Positions 18,908 through 27,154 are shown, counted from the stretch's first letter. The stretch is 64,000 nt of DNA from Sinorhizobium meliloti (GCF_035610345.1 NZ_CP141212.1:687976-751975), one strand, 5' to 3'. The notes: generated by a model from the sequence alone, not told the origin. Made by a program: numbers and translations.

Positions 18908-19252
18908 ATGGAAATCAAGCGTTTCGAAAGCGGCTCGAGGATGAGCCAGGCCGTGGTCTACAACAACACGGTCTATCTCGCCGGCCAGGTCGGCAATGCC
19001 GGCGACGACGTCGTCACCCAGACGAAGCAGGCGCTGGCGGAGGTCGATCGTCTGCTGGCGCTCGCAGGCACGGACAAGACGCGCATTCTTTCCGCGACCG
19101 TCTGGCTCGCCGACATGGCGGATTTCGCCAAGATGAACTCGGTCTGGGACGCCTGGGTGCCTCAGGGCCACGCGCCGGCGCGCGCGACCGGCGAAGCAAA
19201 GCTCGCAACCCCGGAATATCTCGTCGAAGTCATCGTGACGGCAGCTCTCTAA
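18908..19252 (+). CDS. RidA/YjgF family enamine/imine deaminase
   Basis: A 114-residue RidA-family protein (NTVYLAGQVGN; late motifs ATVWLADMADFAKMN and GHAPARATGEAKLATPEY). The substrate-anchoring Arg lies in PARATGE. Family members hydrolyse reactive enamine/imine intermediates, for instance from amino-acid oxidation. The start at 18908 follows a gagg site; an ATG nine bases earlier is in frame. It is 64 bases after dppF and could be co-transcribed. The link to peptide or D-amino-acid use is inferred. Confidence 0.85.
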   Translation: MEIKRFESGSRMSQAVVYNNTVYLAGQVGNAGDDVVTQTKQALAEVDRLLALAGTDKTRILSATVWLADMADFAKMNSVWDAWVPQGHAPARATGEAKLATPEYLVEVIVTAAL

Positions 19253-19347
19253 GACGTTTCACGCAAGCAGACATACGCTCCACTTTCCCCGCCGTCGGCC
19301 CCTGGGTCGACGGCGTTTTGCTGCCGTCCTTACACGCTTGTCGCGCA

Positions 19348-19373
19348 GGAACGATTTCCGCAGTTGCGGCGTT
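19348..19373 (+). promoter_or_regulatory. Sigma-EcfG (RpoE2) promoter
   Basis: GGAAC at 19348-19352, a 17-base spacer, then CGTT at 19370-19373. This is an exact match to the alphaproteobacterial general stress promoter. It lies before a doubtful small gene and the AI-2E-type permease gene. Confidence 0.7.
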
Positions 19374-19396
19374 TATGGGTGCGTTCCGCAAGGAGG

Positions 19397-19642
19397 ATGA
19401 GACATGCTCTACCGGGTGCCCCGACCCGTCGTGACGTGCCGGTATTCGGCATGGATCTCTTCCCGCGCACGCCACAGGGCGTGGCCTATACATTGCTGAT
19501 CATCATCGGTGGGCCTGGCCTGCTTTCCGCCACGCTTCACCTGTCCCGCTTGAGCGACATTGAGCAACGCTTCGCGGGGGGCATCCGCGGTGGAGTGCGC
19601 CACCTCCGTCCCGCATTCGCGAACGAGCTGTTCGCCGCATGA
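19397..19642 (+). CDS. Small uncharacterised protein (doubtful)
   Basis: An open frame of 81 residues with a hydrophobic stretch VAYTLLIIIGGPGLLSATL. It lies just after a sigma-EcfG promoter and a strong aaggagg site. The spacing is odd: the site touches the ATG at 19397 and fits better to the ATG at 19404, whose frame ends after 31 codons. The gene may start at 19451 (MDLFPRTPQG), or it may be a frameshifted relic. No family is recognised. Confidence 0.3.
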   Translation: MRHALPGAPTRRDVPVFGMDLFPRTPQGVAYTLLIIIGGPGLLSATLHLSRLSDIEQRFAGGIRGGVRHLRPAFANELFAA

Positions 19643-19663
19643 GCGTTTGAGAGGTAGGTGCCG

Positions 19664-20794
19664 ATGGACATAGTCGGGCGGACGACGGCCGAGCGTCGAC
19701 GAAAGCGCGAAGCGGAGAGGGAATTCGCGCTGGCCGAGGCATCGGCGATCGTCGCCCGAAAACGCGACAGCATCGATCTCGCCGGCGCCTGGAGCGTCAT
19801 TGGACTGTTCGTGATCGCCTGCGCGACAGTCGTCTATGCGATGGAAGCGATCCTCCTGCCGATCACGCTCGCCGTCGTCATCGGCATCGTTCTCGGCCGC
19901 GCTGCCGATGAACTGGCCCGGTTCGGGCTGCCGCCCATGTTCGGCGGCCTTTTGCTGGCACTTTGCTTTCTGCTCGGTCTGTCATACCTGGTCAATGCCA
20001 TCCTCTGGCCGATCACCGAGGTCGCGCGCGAGGCGCCGCGGCTGGTCGAAGGCCTCATGGAGCGGATACTGCCTTATCTGCAGCGCTTCGAATGGATAAA
20101 CGTAGCGCTTGCCCGCGGCAGCGGAGAAGAGGCTTTCGCCGACGTCATCGTCAAGAATGCGGGACCGCTGATCGGCGGCGCGGCGGCAAGCCTGACGCCC
20201 GCTTTGGTGCAGACCCTGATCTTCCTGGCCGCCCTTGTGCTCTTCCTGCTGGGGCGCGTTCAGTTGCGCAGCACGATCATTCTCGCTTTTCCCAGCCGCG
20301 AAGGTCGCCTGAGCGCGATCCGGATCATGAACGCCCTGGAGGATGCGCTTACGCATTATTTCTCGACCGCCAGCCTGATCTATCTGGCGCTGGGCTTCAT
20401 AACCATGGTCATTGCGCTGGTCGGCGGATTGGCGATGCCCCCGCTTTGGGGGCTGTTCGCCTTCGTCTCGAGTTTCATTCCCTATCTCGGGGTCACCTTC
20501 ATGACCCTCTCTTTGCTCGTCGGCGGGCTGATGACGCATGATGCGCTCATCGTGGCCATCGCCCCGGCGGTCGCCTTCTTCACCGTTCACCTCGCCATGG
20601 AAAATCTGCTGGTGCCCGCCATCCTCGGCCAACGCTTCGATATCAACCCGTTCCTGGTCTTCGTCGCGATCATTTTCTGGACGTGGATGTGGGGTGCTGT
20701 CGGGGCGCTCCTCGCCTTTCCGCTTTCGCTGATCGCGATGATCATATTCGAGCAGACCCTGCTGCCGCAGCCGGAACGCCAGTTGCCGGGCTGA
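19664..20794 (+). CDS. AI-2E family transporter-like membrane protein
   Basis: A 376-residue protein of the AI-2E_transport (PerM/TqsA) family. About 7-8 hydrophobic segments are visible. FVSSFIPYLGVTFMTLSLLV and VPAILGQRFDINPFLVFVAI match conserved parts of the family. Members export small molecules or act as Na+/H+ antiporters; the substrate cannot be assigned. The N-terminal ~40 residues are charged (RRKREAEREF) and cytoplasmic. A gaggt site precedes the ATG; an upstream GTG is less likely. An exact sigma-EcfG promoter lies ~290 bases upstream, suggesting stress induction. Confidence 0.85.
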   Translation: MDIVGRTTAERRRKREAEREFALAEASAIVARKRDSIDLAGAWSVIGLFVIACATVVYAMEAILLPITLAVVIGIVLGRAADELARFGLPPMFGGLLLALCFLLGLSYLVNAILWPITEVAREAPRLVEGLMERILPYLQRFEWINVALARGSGEEAFADVIVKNAGPLIGGAAASLTPALVQTLIFLAALVLFLLGRVQLRSTIILAFPSREGRLSAIRIMNALEDALTHYFSTASLIYLALGFITMVIALVGGLAMPPLWGLFAFVSSFIPYLGVTFMTLSLLVGGLMTHDALIVAIAPAVAFFTVHLAMENLLVPAILGQRFDINPFLVFVAIIFWTWMWGAVGALLAFPLSLIAMIIFEQTLLPQPERQLPG

Positions 20795-20942
20795 TCTTTC
20801 ATGCGCGCGTCTCATAAGACGCGCGGCGCTGTAGGAAAGTTTTCGGAGGACTGCAATCTTTCCTCACCTCATCCCTGTGACGAGCACAGGAATGAGGGAA
20901 TCAAACAAGCGGCGGCGGGTGGCCCGAATCTCAACAGGCCTT

Positions 20943-21045
20943 GGAGCACTTCCAGGAAAAGCGTGTAACGGTTTTCCGTCCGGAAGCGCGTTGGACCAAA
21001 GGGTTGGAGCATTTCACCGTTTCCATGAAACATGAAGTGCTCTAG
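20943..21045. repeat. Rhizobial intergenic palindromic repeats
   Basis: Two palindromic units lie side by side. The first (20943-20987) has CTTCCaGGAAAA pairing with TTTTCCgtcCGGAAG. The second (21007-21042) has GAGCATTTCA pairing with TGAAGTGCTC. The wording closely resembles short palindromes dispersed in Sinorhizobium intergenic regions. The second unit runs into the stop codon of the response-regulator gene and may serve as its transcript end. Confidence 0.5.
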
Positions 21046-21839
21046 CTCGCTCCGGCCTGCGCATGTTCGTCGAAGAAAAGAGCCTGACTGATCAGCGCCT
21101 TCACGGTTTCCGGGTTGAAGGGTTTGGTCACCAGAAAGGCCGGCTCGGGTTTCTTGCCGGTCAGTAGCCGTTCCGGAAAGGCGGTGATGAAGATGACCGG
21201 TACGGCCGCCTGTGTCAGGATGTCGTTGACCGCGTCTATGCCCGAACTGCCGTCGGCCAGCTGGATATCCGCGAGCACCATTTTCGGCGATGTCTGGTGA
21301 TAGAGATCAAGCGCCTCGCGGCGCGTGCGGGCGATCCCGGTGACCCGGTGACCGAGGCTCGTCACCATGTCCTCGATGTCCAACGCGATGAGAGGCTCAT
21401 CCTCGATGATCATCACGTCGGTCGCGATCTGGCGCGAAATCTCCTCCGAGGCGCTGGTCAGCAGCTTGCCGAAGGCGCCGTGGTCCAGCCCCATGATTTC
21501 CGCTGCCTCGCCGGTCGAGAAACCCTCAAGGGCGACGAGAAGGAATGCCTGTCTCTGGGGCGGCGCGATGAGGGAGAGATTGGAAGCCGCCTTCTGCTCC
21601 CATGCGAAAGGCGAAGCGAGCTGGGTTCGGTCGATCTTGAGTTTTCCGAACAGGGAACAGAACAGCTTGTAAAGACCGATGCGATCGTTCGACGCGGCCG
21701 GGAAAAGCCCCAGGTCGTCGATCAGCGCTTCGAGCACGGCAGAGACATAGGCATCGCCGGCTGCCTGCGAGCCGGTGACGGCACGGGCGTAACGCCGAAG
21801 ATAGGGGAGGTGGGGCGCAATCCTTGTGGAAAGTGGCAT
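21042..21839 (-). CDS. rsiB2: PhyR-type response regulator (sigma-like output domain plus receiver)
   Basis: A 265-residue protein. Residues 1-~135 form an ECF sigma-like domain (sigma2-like start, then LSLIAPPQRQAFLLVALEGF and AAEIMGLDHGAFGKLL, sigma4-like). Residues ~140-258 form a receiver domain with acidic IIEDEP, phospho-acceptor Asp191 in VLADIQLADG and Lys in VTKPF. This is the PhyR anti-anti-sigma architecture: when phosphorylated it binds the NepR-type anti-sigma factor and frees the EcfG sigma factor, turning on the general stress response. S. meliloti has two, RsiB1 and RsiB2; the one near dpp and rirA is RsiB2. The cognate NepR gene is divergent. Confidence 0.92.
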   Translation of the reverse strand: MPLSTRIAPHLPYLRRYARAVTGSQAAGDAYVSAVLEALIDDLGLFPAASNDRIGLYKLFCSLFGKLKIDRTQLASPFAWEQKAASNLSLIAPPQRQAFLLVALEGFSTGEAAEIMGLDHGAFGKLLTSASEEISRQIATDVMIIEDEPLIALDIEDMVTSLGHRVTGIARTRREALDLYHQTSPKMVLADIQLADGSSGIDAVNDILTQAAVPVIFITAFPERLLTGKKPEPAFLVTKPFNPETVKALISQALFFDEHAQAGAS

Positions 21840-22082
21840 TTAGACCTTCCTAAACTATTGTGCATATCTTGCCGACGGCGCAAGCAGGATACCTCAAATG
21901 TTTTGAGCACGTATTCCGGTTTATGGAAAGCCTTGAGAAACAATCGCGGCAAATGAATTGGGCGACCGGCTGCTGCGACCTTGGGATTGGCTGAAGCTTA
22001 TTCCGACAGGCACGAAAAGCGCCGCATCAGGGTACCGCGGATCTGAAATGGCGCGGAACTGCAGCCCGCACGGAACGGGAAG

Positions 22083-22271
22083 ATGAAGAAGTCCTCAAAG
22101 AAAGGCGCCGTGCCAGCGGGGATCGACCGCGCCGAGACGACGCAACCTCATGGCCAAATCGCTTCGAAGCTGAAGGCGCTCTACCAGGCGGTGGAGAACG
22201 AACCCGTGCCGCAGCACTTTCTGGACCTTCTGCACCGTCTGGATGAGGCCGAAGAACGACCGCGTGAGTGA
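22083..22271 (+). CDS. rsiA2: NepR-type anti-sigma factor of the general stress response
   Basis: A 62-residue protein with a NepR core: IASKLKALYQAVENEPVPQH then FLDLLHRLDEAE. NepR proteins bind the EcfG sigma factor and hold it inactive until phosphorylated PhyR takes them away. It is divergent from the PhyR-type gene, which fits the S. meliloti rsiA2/rsiB2 pair. A gggaag site precedes the ATG. No ecfG (rpoE2) gene is in the window. Confidence 0.88.
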   Translation: MKKSSKKGAVPAGIDRAETTQPHGQIASKLKALYQAVENEPVPQHFLDLLHRLDEAEERPRE

Positions 22272-22306
22272 CGCCGCAGCTTTCACGCTGGCGGCCACCG
22301 ACAAAA

Positions 22307-22334
22307 CGAGCCGCGCTGGCAGGAGCGCGGCTCG
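22307..22334 (-). terminator. Terminator between rsiA2 and the glycine-zipper gene
   Basis: An 11-bp perfect stem CGAGCCGCGCT/AGCGCGGCTCG with a 6-base loop. Read on the minus strand a TTTTG tract follows, so it fits best as the terminator of the minus-strand gene. It may also serve rsiA2 from the other side. Confidence 0.75.
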
Positions 22335-22348
22335 AAGAGCTATCCGTA

Positions 22349-22597
22349 TCAGCAGCGCGCCGTGTAGCGGCGGCCGTAGCGGTCGCGATAGACGCAATAG
22401 CCGGGCTCGTTCGCACGACCGATAAGGGCACCGGCGACACCGCCGACAGCGGCACCTACCGCAGCTCCCCTGACATCATTGGATATTGCACCGCCGATGA
22501 TACCGCCGGAGGCAGCGCCGATTGCCGCACCTCGTTCCGTTTGCGTGCAGGCAGCCAAGGGAAGGATCAGGCTTGCGACGACGAGTAACTTCTTCAT
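22349..22597 (-). CDS. Small glycine-zipper lipoprotein
   Basis: 82 residues. A lipoprotein signal peptide with lipobox PLAAC (Cys17) is followed by a glycine-zipper stretch (GAAIGAASGGIIGGAI, AAVGAAVGGVAGALIG) and a short Cys-containing tail (YCVYRDRYGRRYTARC). It resembles OsmB/YMGG-type outer-membrane-associated stress lipoproteins. An exact sigma-EcfG promoter lies 210 bases upstream. Role beyond envelope stress is unknown. Confidence 0.8.
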   Translation of the reverse strand: MKKLLVVASLILPLAACTQTERGAAIGAASGGIIGGAISNDVRGAAVGAAVGGVAGALIGRANEPGYCVYRDRYGRRYTARC

Positions 22598-22606
22598 GAC
22601 GCGTTC

Positions 22607-22763
22607 CTATTCAGGGTTGACACAGAACTGCTGGAGATGCCGAGCATAGTCTTCGTTGGAAATGCGCACCGAGGCATGCTGGAGCCGCTGCGATGCTCAT
22701 CTGAGCGTCGGTCCCCACCGGAGGGGTGGTCACAACAGGCGCCGCCAAGGCTTGCATTCCCAT
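22607..22763 (-). pseudogene. Possible frameshifted micro-gene downstream of a sigma-EcfG promoter
   Basis: Between a sigma-EcfG promoter and the glycine-zipper gene, the minus strand encodes MGMQALAAPVVTTPPVGTDA in one frame. Then, after a frame change near 22660, it reads SVRISNEDYARHLQQFCVNP before a TAG at 22607. The second part looks like real coding sequence but has no start of its own. Read in one frame the product would be ~50 residues ending LCQP. No family is recognised. Confidence 0.3.
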
Positions 22764-22806
22764 CTCCCATGGATGCCGCCGCCGCGGCGCTTGTTATTGT
22801 CGCCAA

Positions 22807-22831
22807 AACGCCGATTGGCGCCTTTTGTTCC
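22807..22831 (-). promoter_or_regulatory. Sigma-EcfG (RpoE2) promoter
   Basis: Read on the minus strand: GGAAC (22831-22827), 16-base spacer, CGTT (22810-22807). It drives leftwards into the micro-gene and the glycine-zipper lipoprotein gene. Confidence 0.7.
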
Positions 22832-22885
22832 GCGCGCGATGACGCCGGCGCGCATGCCTGTTGCCGGAGGGACACGGAGCGGTCG

Positions 22886-23080
22886 TCATTTATGCGACTG
22901 GCGTTCGGCACGTTCCAGAGTTTCGAGCAGCGCCTGGATCCGCTTGTTGTACTTTTCCTCGGAGTGCCGCTGAAGGTCGCGCATCGTCCTGCCGATATGG
23001 AGATTCCGATCACGCAGATCGGCCTGATAACGGCCCGCATCGTTTACGGTCTTCCAGATATGTCGCGATGGTATCTTCAT
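22886..23080 (-). CDS. Small hypothetical protein, charged and helical
   Basis: 64 residues, highly charged, with a predicted helical C-terminal half (YNKRIQALLETLERAERQSH). No known domain is recognised. An aggaag site precedes the ATG, and an exact sigma-EcfG promoter lies 31 bases upstream of the start. That makes it a good stress-regulon candidate even though the function is unknown. Confidence 0.65.
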   Translation of the reverse strand: MKIPSRHIWKTVNDAGRYQADLRDRNLHIGRTMRDLQRHSEEKYNKRIQALLETLERAERQSHK

Positions 23081-23110
23081 TGTCTTCCTGGAGATTCTTT
23101 CATTCCGAAC

Positions 23111-23135
23111 AACGCCAAGCGCTTTCGAAGGTTCC
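23111..23135 (-). promoter_or_regulatory. Sigma-EcfG (RpoE2) promoter
   Basis: On the minus strand: GGAAC (23135-23131), 16-base spacer, CGTT (23114-23111). It lies 31 bases upstream of the 64-residue hypothetical gene. Confidence 0.75.
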
Positions 23136-23244
23136 TCTCGCTTGCACGCGAAATATAAGTTCCGTTCTATTTGCGGTTCTCTTGGTTAATCAATGCTTTC
23201 TGAACCGGGCAGACAACCCCGCACCGCCAGCCACGGCCGGCCCG

Positions 23245-23270
23245 GGAACAAAGGCGAGCCGACACGCGTT
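23245..23270 (+). promoter_or_regulatory. Sigma-EcfG (RpoE2) promoter
   Basis: GGAAC (23245-23249), 17-base spacer, CGTT (23267-23270), 33 bases before the DUF1328 gene. Exact match to the consensus. Confidence 0.8.
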
Positions 23271-23303
23271 TCGATTTCGATAACGCAGACAAGGAGATAG
23301 CAG

Positions 23304-23468
23304 ATGCTCTATTACGCTCTCGTGTTCCTGATCGTCGCGATCATCGCCGGCGTCCTCGGCTTCGGCGGAATTGCCGGCGCTTCGGCGGGAATTGCGCAAG
23401 TCCTGTTCTTCCTGTTCCTCATATTCCTCGTGATCTCGCTCGTAGCGGGTCTCATCCGCCGAACGTGA
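23304..23468 (+). CDS. DUF1328 (UPF0391) small membrane protein
   Basis: 54 residues, starting [20 protein letters not shown] and ending [10 protein letters not shown], with two hydrophobic helices. This matches the UPF0391/DUF1328 family, common small stress-induced inner-membrane proteins in Proteobacteria. An aaggag site lies ahead of the ATG. The gene has its own sigma-EcfG promoter and terminator, so it is a single transcription unit. Confidence 0.9.
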   Translation: MLYYALVFLIVAIIAGVLGFGGIAGASAGIAQVLFFLFLIFLVISLVAGLIRRT

Positions 23469-23512
23469 GCCTCCAGGCGGGGCTTGCCGCCCGCAAAATT
23501 GGTGCCGATCGA

Positions 23513-23543
23513 AAAGGGGTGGAGCTCTAGTCTCCACCCCTTT
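23513..23543 (+). terminator. Terminator of the DUF1328 gene
   Basis: A perfect 12-bp stem AAAGGGGTGGAG/CTCCACCCCTTT with a 7-base loop. The run of Ts is within the arm. Confidence 0.75.
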
Positions 23544-23707
23544 CCAGTTGTGGTGTGACGCTCTGTTCCCTTGCCCTACCGGGTCCGCTTGGCTATTCAT
23601 GCGAATATCCGCCGCGCATGTCAGGACACCATCTCCCATGAAATCCCTGGAAGTTGTCGTCGTGAAGTGACGCGGCACGGCGGCATGACGGATAGGAGCA
23701 TCTGCAC

Positions 23708-24961
23708 ATGAAGACGGACGTAGTGGTTCTCGGTGCCGGCATTGTCGGCATTTCCAGCGCGATCCATCTGGCTCGGCTTGGAAAGTCGGTGGTGCTTCTG
23801 GATCGGCGCGGCGCCGGGGAGGAAACGTCCTTCGGCAATGCAGGCCTGATACAGCGCGAGGGCGTCTTCCCCTACGGCTTCCCGCACAATTTCGGAGCGC
23901 TTTTCCGTTACGCCCTGAACAACACGATCGACGCCAGCTATCACTTCCGTGCGCTGCCCAGTCTCGTGCCGTTCCTCGCGCGCTACTGGTGGCACTCGGG
24001 CTTCACCCAGCACCAGAAGATAGCTCATCTTTATGCACCGCTTATCGAACATTCGATCGCGGAACATCAGGACCTGATCGACGCGTCCGGCGCCGGCGAC
24101 CTCATTCGCAAGGATGGTTGGATGAAGGTTTTCCGCACCGAAAAGGAGCGGGACGCGGCCTATAAGGACGCAGAACGGCTTTCCGCCGGGTTCGGAGTCA
24201 ATCACCAGAAGCTTTCGACCAGCGAGCTGAAGACGATCGAACCATCCATCCAGGTCGAACTCGCCGGCGGCCTGCGCTGGACGGATCCGTGGTCGATCCG
24301 CGATCCGCACAGCCTGAACAAGGCATATCTCGCCTACTTCCAGTCGCTCGGCGGCCGGCTCGTTTCGGGCGATGCCGCGACACTGGAGCACATTCTGGAA
24401 GGGGCGGGCTGGCGTGTCGCCACACCGGACGGCCCGTTGGAGGCGCGGGAGGTCGTCGTCGCGCTCGGGCCGTGGGCCGACACGGTGACGCGAAAGCTCG
24501 GCTACCATTTCCCGCTCGCCGTGAAGCGCGGCTACCACATGCATTACGGCGCCCGGGAGGGCGCTCAACTCAACAACTGGGTGCTCGACGCCGAGAAGGG
24601 ATATTTCCTGGCGCCGATGCTGCGCGGTATCCGGCTGACGACCGGCGCCGAGTTCGCACTGCGCGATGCGCCGAAAACGCCGGTGCAGCTGACGCGGGCG
24701 GAGCGGGTCGCTCGCGAATTCTTCCCGCTCGCCGAGCGGCGCGACGAGGAGCCGTGGATGGGCGCGCGACCCTGCACGCCCGACATGATGCCCGTTATCG
24801 GCAAGGCTCCGCGACACGAAGGCCTCTGGTTCGCCTTCGGCCACGCGCATCACGGCATGACGCTAGGGCCGGTCACCGGCCGCGCGCTGGCACAGGCGAT
24901 GACGGGTGAGAAGCCCGTAATCGACATCGCGCCGTATCGGCCGGAGCGCTTCCTCGCATAG
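23708..24961 (+). CDS. FAD-dependent D-amino-acid dehydrogenase-like oxidoreductase (DadA/DAO family)
   Basis: A 417-residue DAO-family flavoprotein. The Rossmann dinucleotide motif VLGAGIVGISSAIHLARLGK is at residues 6-25. The C-terminal FAD site is WMGARPCTPDMMPVIGKAPR, then FAFGHAHHGMTLGP. Such enzymes oxidise D-amino acids, or N-methyl or secondary amines, to keto acids. It converges on the transporter/M20 operon at 25121-29399, which may supply its substrate; this is inferred. The exact substrate is unknown. Confidence 0.85.
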   Translation: MKTDVVVLGAGIVGISSAIHLARLGKSVVLLDRRGAGEETSFGNAGLIQREGVFPYGFPHNFGALFRYALNNTIDASYHFRALPSLVPFLARYWWHSGFTQHQKIAHLYAPLIEHSIAEHQDLIDASGAGDLIRKDGWMKVFRTEKERDAAYKDAERLSAGFGVNHQKLSTSELKTIEPSIQVELAGGLRWTDPWSIRDPHSLNKAYLAYFQSLGGRLVSGDAATLEHILEGAGWRVATPDGPLEAREVVVALGPWADTVTRKLGYHFPLAVKRGYHMHYGAREGAQLNNWVLDAEKGYFLAPMLRGIRLTTGAEFALRDAPKTPVQLTRAERVAREFFPLAERRDEEPWMGARPCTPDMMPVIGKAPRHEGLWFAFGHAHHGMTLGPVTGRALAQAMTGEKPVIDIAPYRPERFLA

Positions 24962-24981
24962 AGGATGAGGAGGAGTGTGTT

Positions 24982-25016
24982 CGATGGTTTTAGCTTTAGC
25001 CGAGCTAAAACCATCG
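24982..25016. terminator. Long perfect stem-loop between convergent genes
   Basis: CGATGGTTTTAGCT and AGCTAAAACCATCG form a 14-bp perfect stem with a 7-base loop. It lies 21 bases past the dehydrogenase gene and before the convergent ABC operon. It lacks a T-run on either side and probably works as a bidirectional transcript end. Confidence 0.55.
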
Positions 25017-25120
25017 TGATCTGGAGCGCCCTTTGTGCCTCCAACTGACCACGGGCTCTCCAGAGGCATAAAAAGACGGGGGGGAGATTGTCGGCCCCCG
25101 CCTGTCGCCTGAACTTTCGA

Positions 25121-26080
25121 TCAGATGCAATTTCCCTTGTAGAGGTATTTGGCGACGTCCGGCTCGGCGATGTTCGCCTTGGTCGCGGTTACGGTGCCGG
25201 TGCCTATCGGCGTCTCGACGGGCTCGCCTTTGACGGCAGCGACGGCCTGCTTGAAGCCAATATAACCCATCTCGAAGGGCTGCTGGATGACGAGAGCGTC
25301 GAGCAGACCTTCGTTCAGGGCCTCGATCTCGGCATCGTCGGCATCCACTGCGACGGCGACGACGCTGTCGGCGGTCTCGGTTGAACGAATGCCGCCGGCG
25401 ACGCCGATCGCCGGGTTGTTGGACTGCGATACGACGCCGATGAGGTCGGGATGGGCGCTCATGAGCGACACGAAGGCCTGCTGCGCCTTCGGTATGTCTT
25501 CACTGGCAAACTGATTTCCGATGTAGGTAAGGTTCGGATGATTTTTGATCTCTTCCTCGAAGCCCCTGATCCGGGCATCGACGGTGGAGATGCCGGGAAT
25601 GCTGTTGATCTGCGCCACCTTGCCGGACTTTCCTTCCAGTGCTTTCGCCAGCGCCTTGGCGGTTTCCCGGCCGACACTTTCATTGTCGGTGCCCACCACG
25701 GCAGCCAGTACAGAGGGGTCATCAAGGGTGGTGTCGACGGCAACGATCTTGGCACCGTTGGCCGCCGCCTCCATAAGCGGCGCGATCAGTGCGGTCGAGC
25801 TCGTCGGATCGAGCACGATGGCGGAAGGACTCGTCGCCATGACGGAGTTCAATACGGGGATTTGTTCGGAAGCTGAGTAAGTCGGGGCGGCCTGGATGTT
25901 GACCTTCACGCCTAGCTCCTCGGCGGCGGCGCGGGCGCCGCAGGCGATGGCCTCATGGAAGCCGCTGTTCCGCTGGCCGAGAACCAGCGACACGCTGATG
26001 TCGTCCGAAGCCGCGGCGACTGTTGCCGACAGCGTGGTGGCGGCAAGCAGGAAAGCAAGTCTCTTGGTCATCTTCGTCAT
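25121..26080 (-). CDS. Ribose-type ABC transporter substrate-binding protein (Peripla_BP_4)
   Basis: A 319-residue periplasmic protein with a signal peptide ending near TVAAASDD. The mature part has the RbsB-like layout: VLGQRNSGFHEAIACGARAA, VLDPTSSTALIAPLMEAAAN and VVAVAVDADDAEIEALNEGL. It would feed the permease and single ATPase encoded upstream. The substrate is not certain. Given the linked M20 enzyme and facing DadA-type gene, it may be an amino-acid derivative rather than a sugar. Confidence 0.87.
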   Translation of the reverse strand: MTKMTKRLAFLLAATTLSATVAAASDDISVSLVLGQRNSGFHEAIACGARAAAEELGVKVNIQAAPTYSASEQIPVLNSVMATSPSAIVLDPTSSTALIAPLMEAAANGAKIVAVDTTLDDPSVLAAVVGTDNESVGRETAKALAKALEGKSGKVAQINSIPGISTVDARIRGFEEEIKNHPNLTYIGNQFASEDIPKAQQAFVSLMSAHPDLIGVVSQSNNPAIGVAGGIRSTETADSVVAVAVDADDAEIEALNEGLLDALVIQQPFEMGYIGFKQAVAAVKGEPVETPIGTGTVTATKANIAEPDVAKYLYKGNCI

Positions 26081-26110
26081 TGTGTTCCCTCTTGTGGTTG
26101 TGGTTGGAGG

Positions 26111-27154
26111 TCAGGAGGAGCGGGAGCGGCGTCGGTACTGGTCGAGCAGCACGGCCGCGAGAAGGACGATGCCCACGGCGACTTCCTGCCAGAAGCTCGG
26201 CAGGCCGACGATGATCAGGCCCGAAGCCAGGACGACAGGGATGAACACCCCGGCTGCCGTACCGTACATGGAGCCGACGCCGCCGAAGAGGCTTGCGCCA
26301 CCGAGGACGACAGCCGTGATCGCCTTCAGATTGTCCATGGCATGGCCCGAAATCGTCGTGGACGAGAAGCGGGCGAGGGTGAGATAGCCGGCCAAGCCGG
26401 CACAAACGCCGGAAATCACATAGATCGATACGATATGCCGATCGACCTTGATGCCGGCGCGGCGCGCGCCTTGCTCGTTGGATCCGACTGCATAGGTATA
26501 GAGGCCGAAGCGGGTCATATGCAGAGCGATGCCGGCGATGGCCGTAAAGACGCAGGCGATCAGCACGATGACCGGAATGCCCCCGAGACGGCCGATGCCG
26601 ATCGAGGTAACGATTGATCGAGGCACCCCGGTCAGGTCGACGCCGCCGGTCATCAGCCGGGCCAACCCGAGCGCGATGCCCATGCTGGCAAGTGTGACGA
26701 TCAGCGGCGTAAGCCGGGCTCTGGCGATGAGGAGGCCGTTGACGAGCCCCCAGATCGCTCCGGAGGCAAGCGACACGAAAAGCCCGAGCACCGGCACCCA
26801 GGACGCATCCGAGCCAGTTGCACGCATGGCGATCAGCGACGCGACGCTTGAGAAGACAAGCACGGCGCCAACCGACAGATCGATACCGGAGGCGATGATG
26901 ACATAGGTCATGCCCACGGCGAGGATCATCATCATCGAAGCCTCGATCGCCATGTTCCGCAGGTTGATACCGCTCAGAAACGCGGCGGGCGCCATGACCG
27001 TGAAGATCGCTATGATGATGATAAGCGAACCGAAGATCATCAGTTCCGGACCGTCCAACAGCCGGCGGATCAGGGGCTTTGGCGGCGAAGTGTCATGCAG
27101 CATGGAAGGCTGGTCCTTGGTCGTCGTGTGGTCGGATGCGGTTTCGACGGTCAT
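26111..27154 (-). CDS. Ribose-type ABC transporter permease (BPD_transp_2)
   Basis: A 347-residue permease of the RbsC type, with ~8-9 hydrophobic segments. VGMTYVIIASGIDLSVGAVL and GIDLSVG are signature stretches of this family; YAVGSNEQGARRAGIKVDRH is the cytoplasmic loop. The ATG at 27154 overlaps the ATPase gene by ATGA. Open sequence further upstream is a shadow within the ATPase gene. Confidence 0.9.
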   Translation of the reverse strand: MTVETASDHTTTKDQPSMLHDTSPPKPLIRRLLDGPELMIFGSLIIIIAIFTVMAPAAFLSGINLRNMAIEASMMMILAVGMTYVIIASGIDLSVGAVLVFSSVASLIAMRATGSDASWVPVLGLFVSLASGAIWGLVNGLLIARARLTPLIVTLASMGIALGLARLMTGGVDLTGVPRSIVTSIGIGRLGGIPVIVLIACVFTAIAGIALHMTRFGLYTYAVGSNEQGARRAGIKVDRHIVSIYVISGVCAGLAGYLTLARFSSTTISGHAMDNLKAITAVVLGGASLFGGVGSMYGTAAGVFIPVVLASGLIIVGLPSFWQEVAVGIVLLAAVLLDQYRRRSRSS

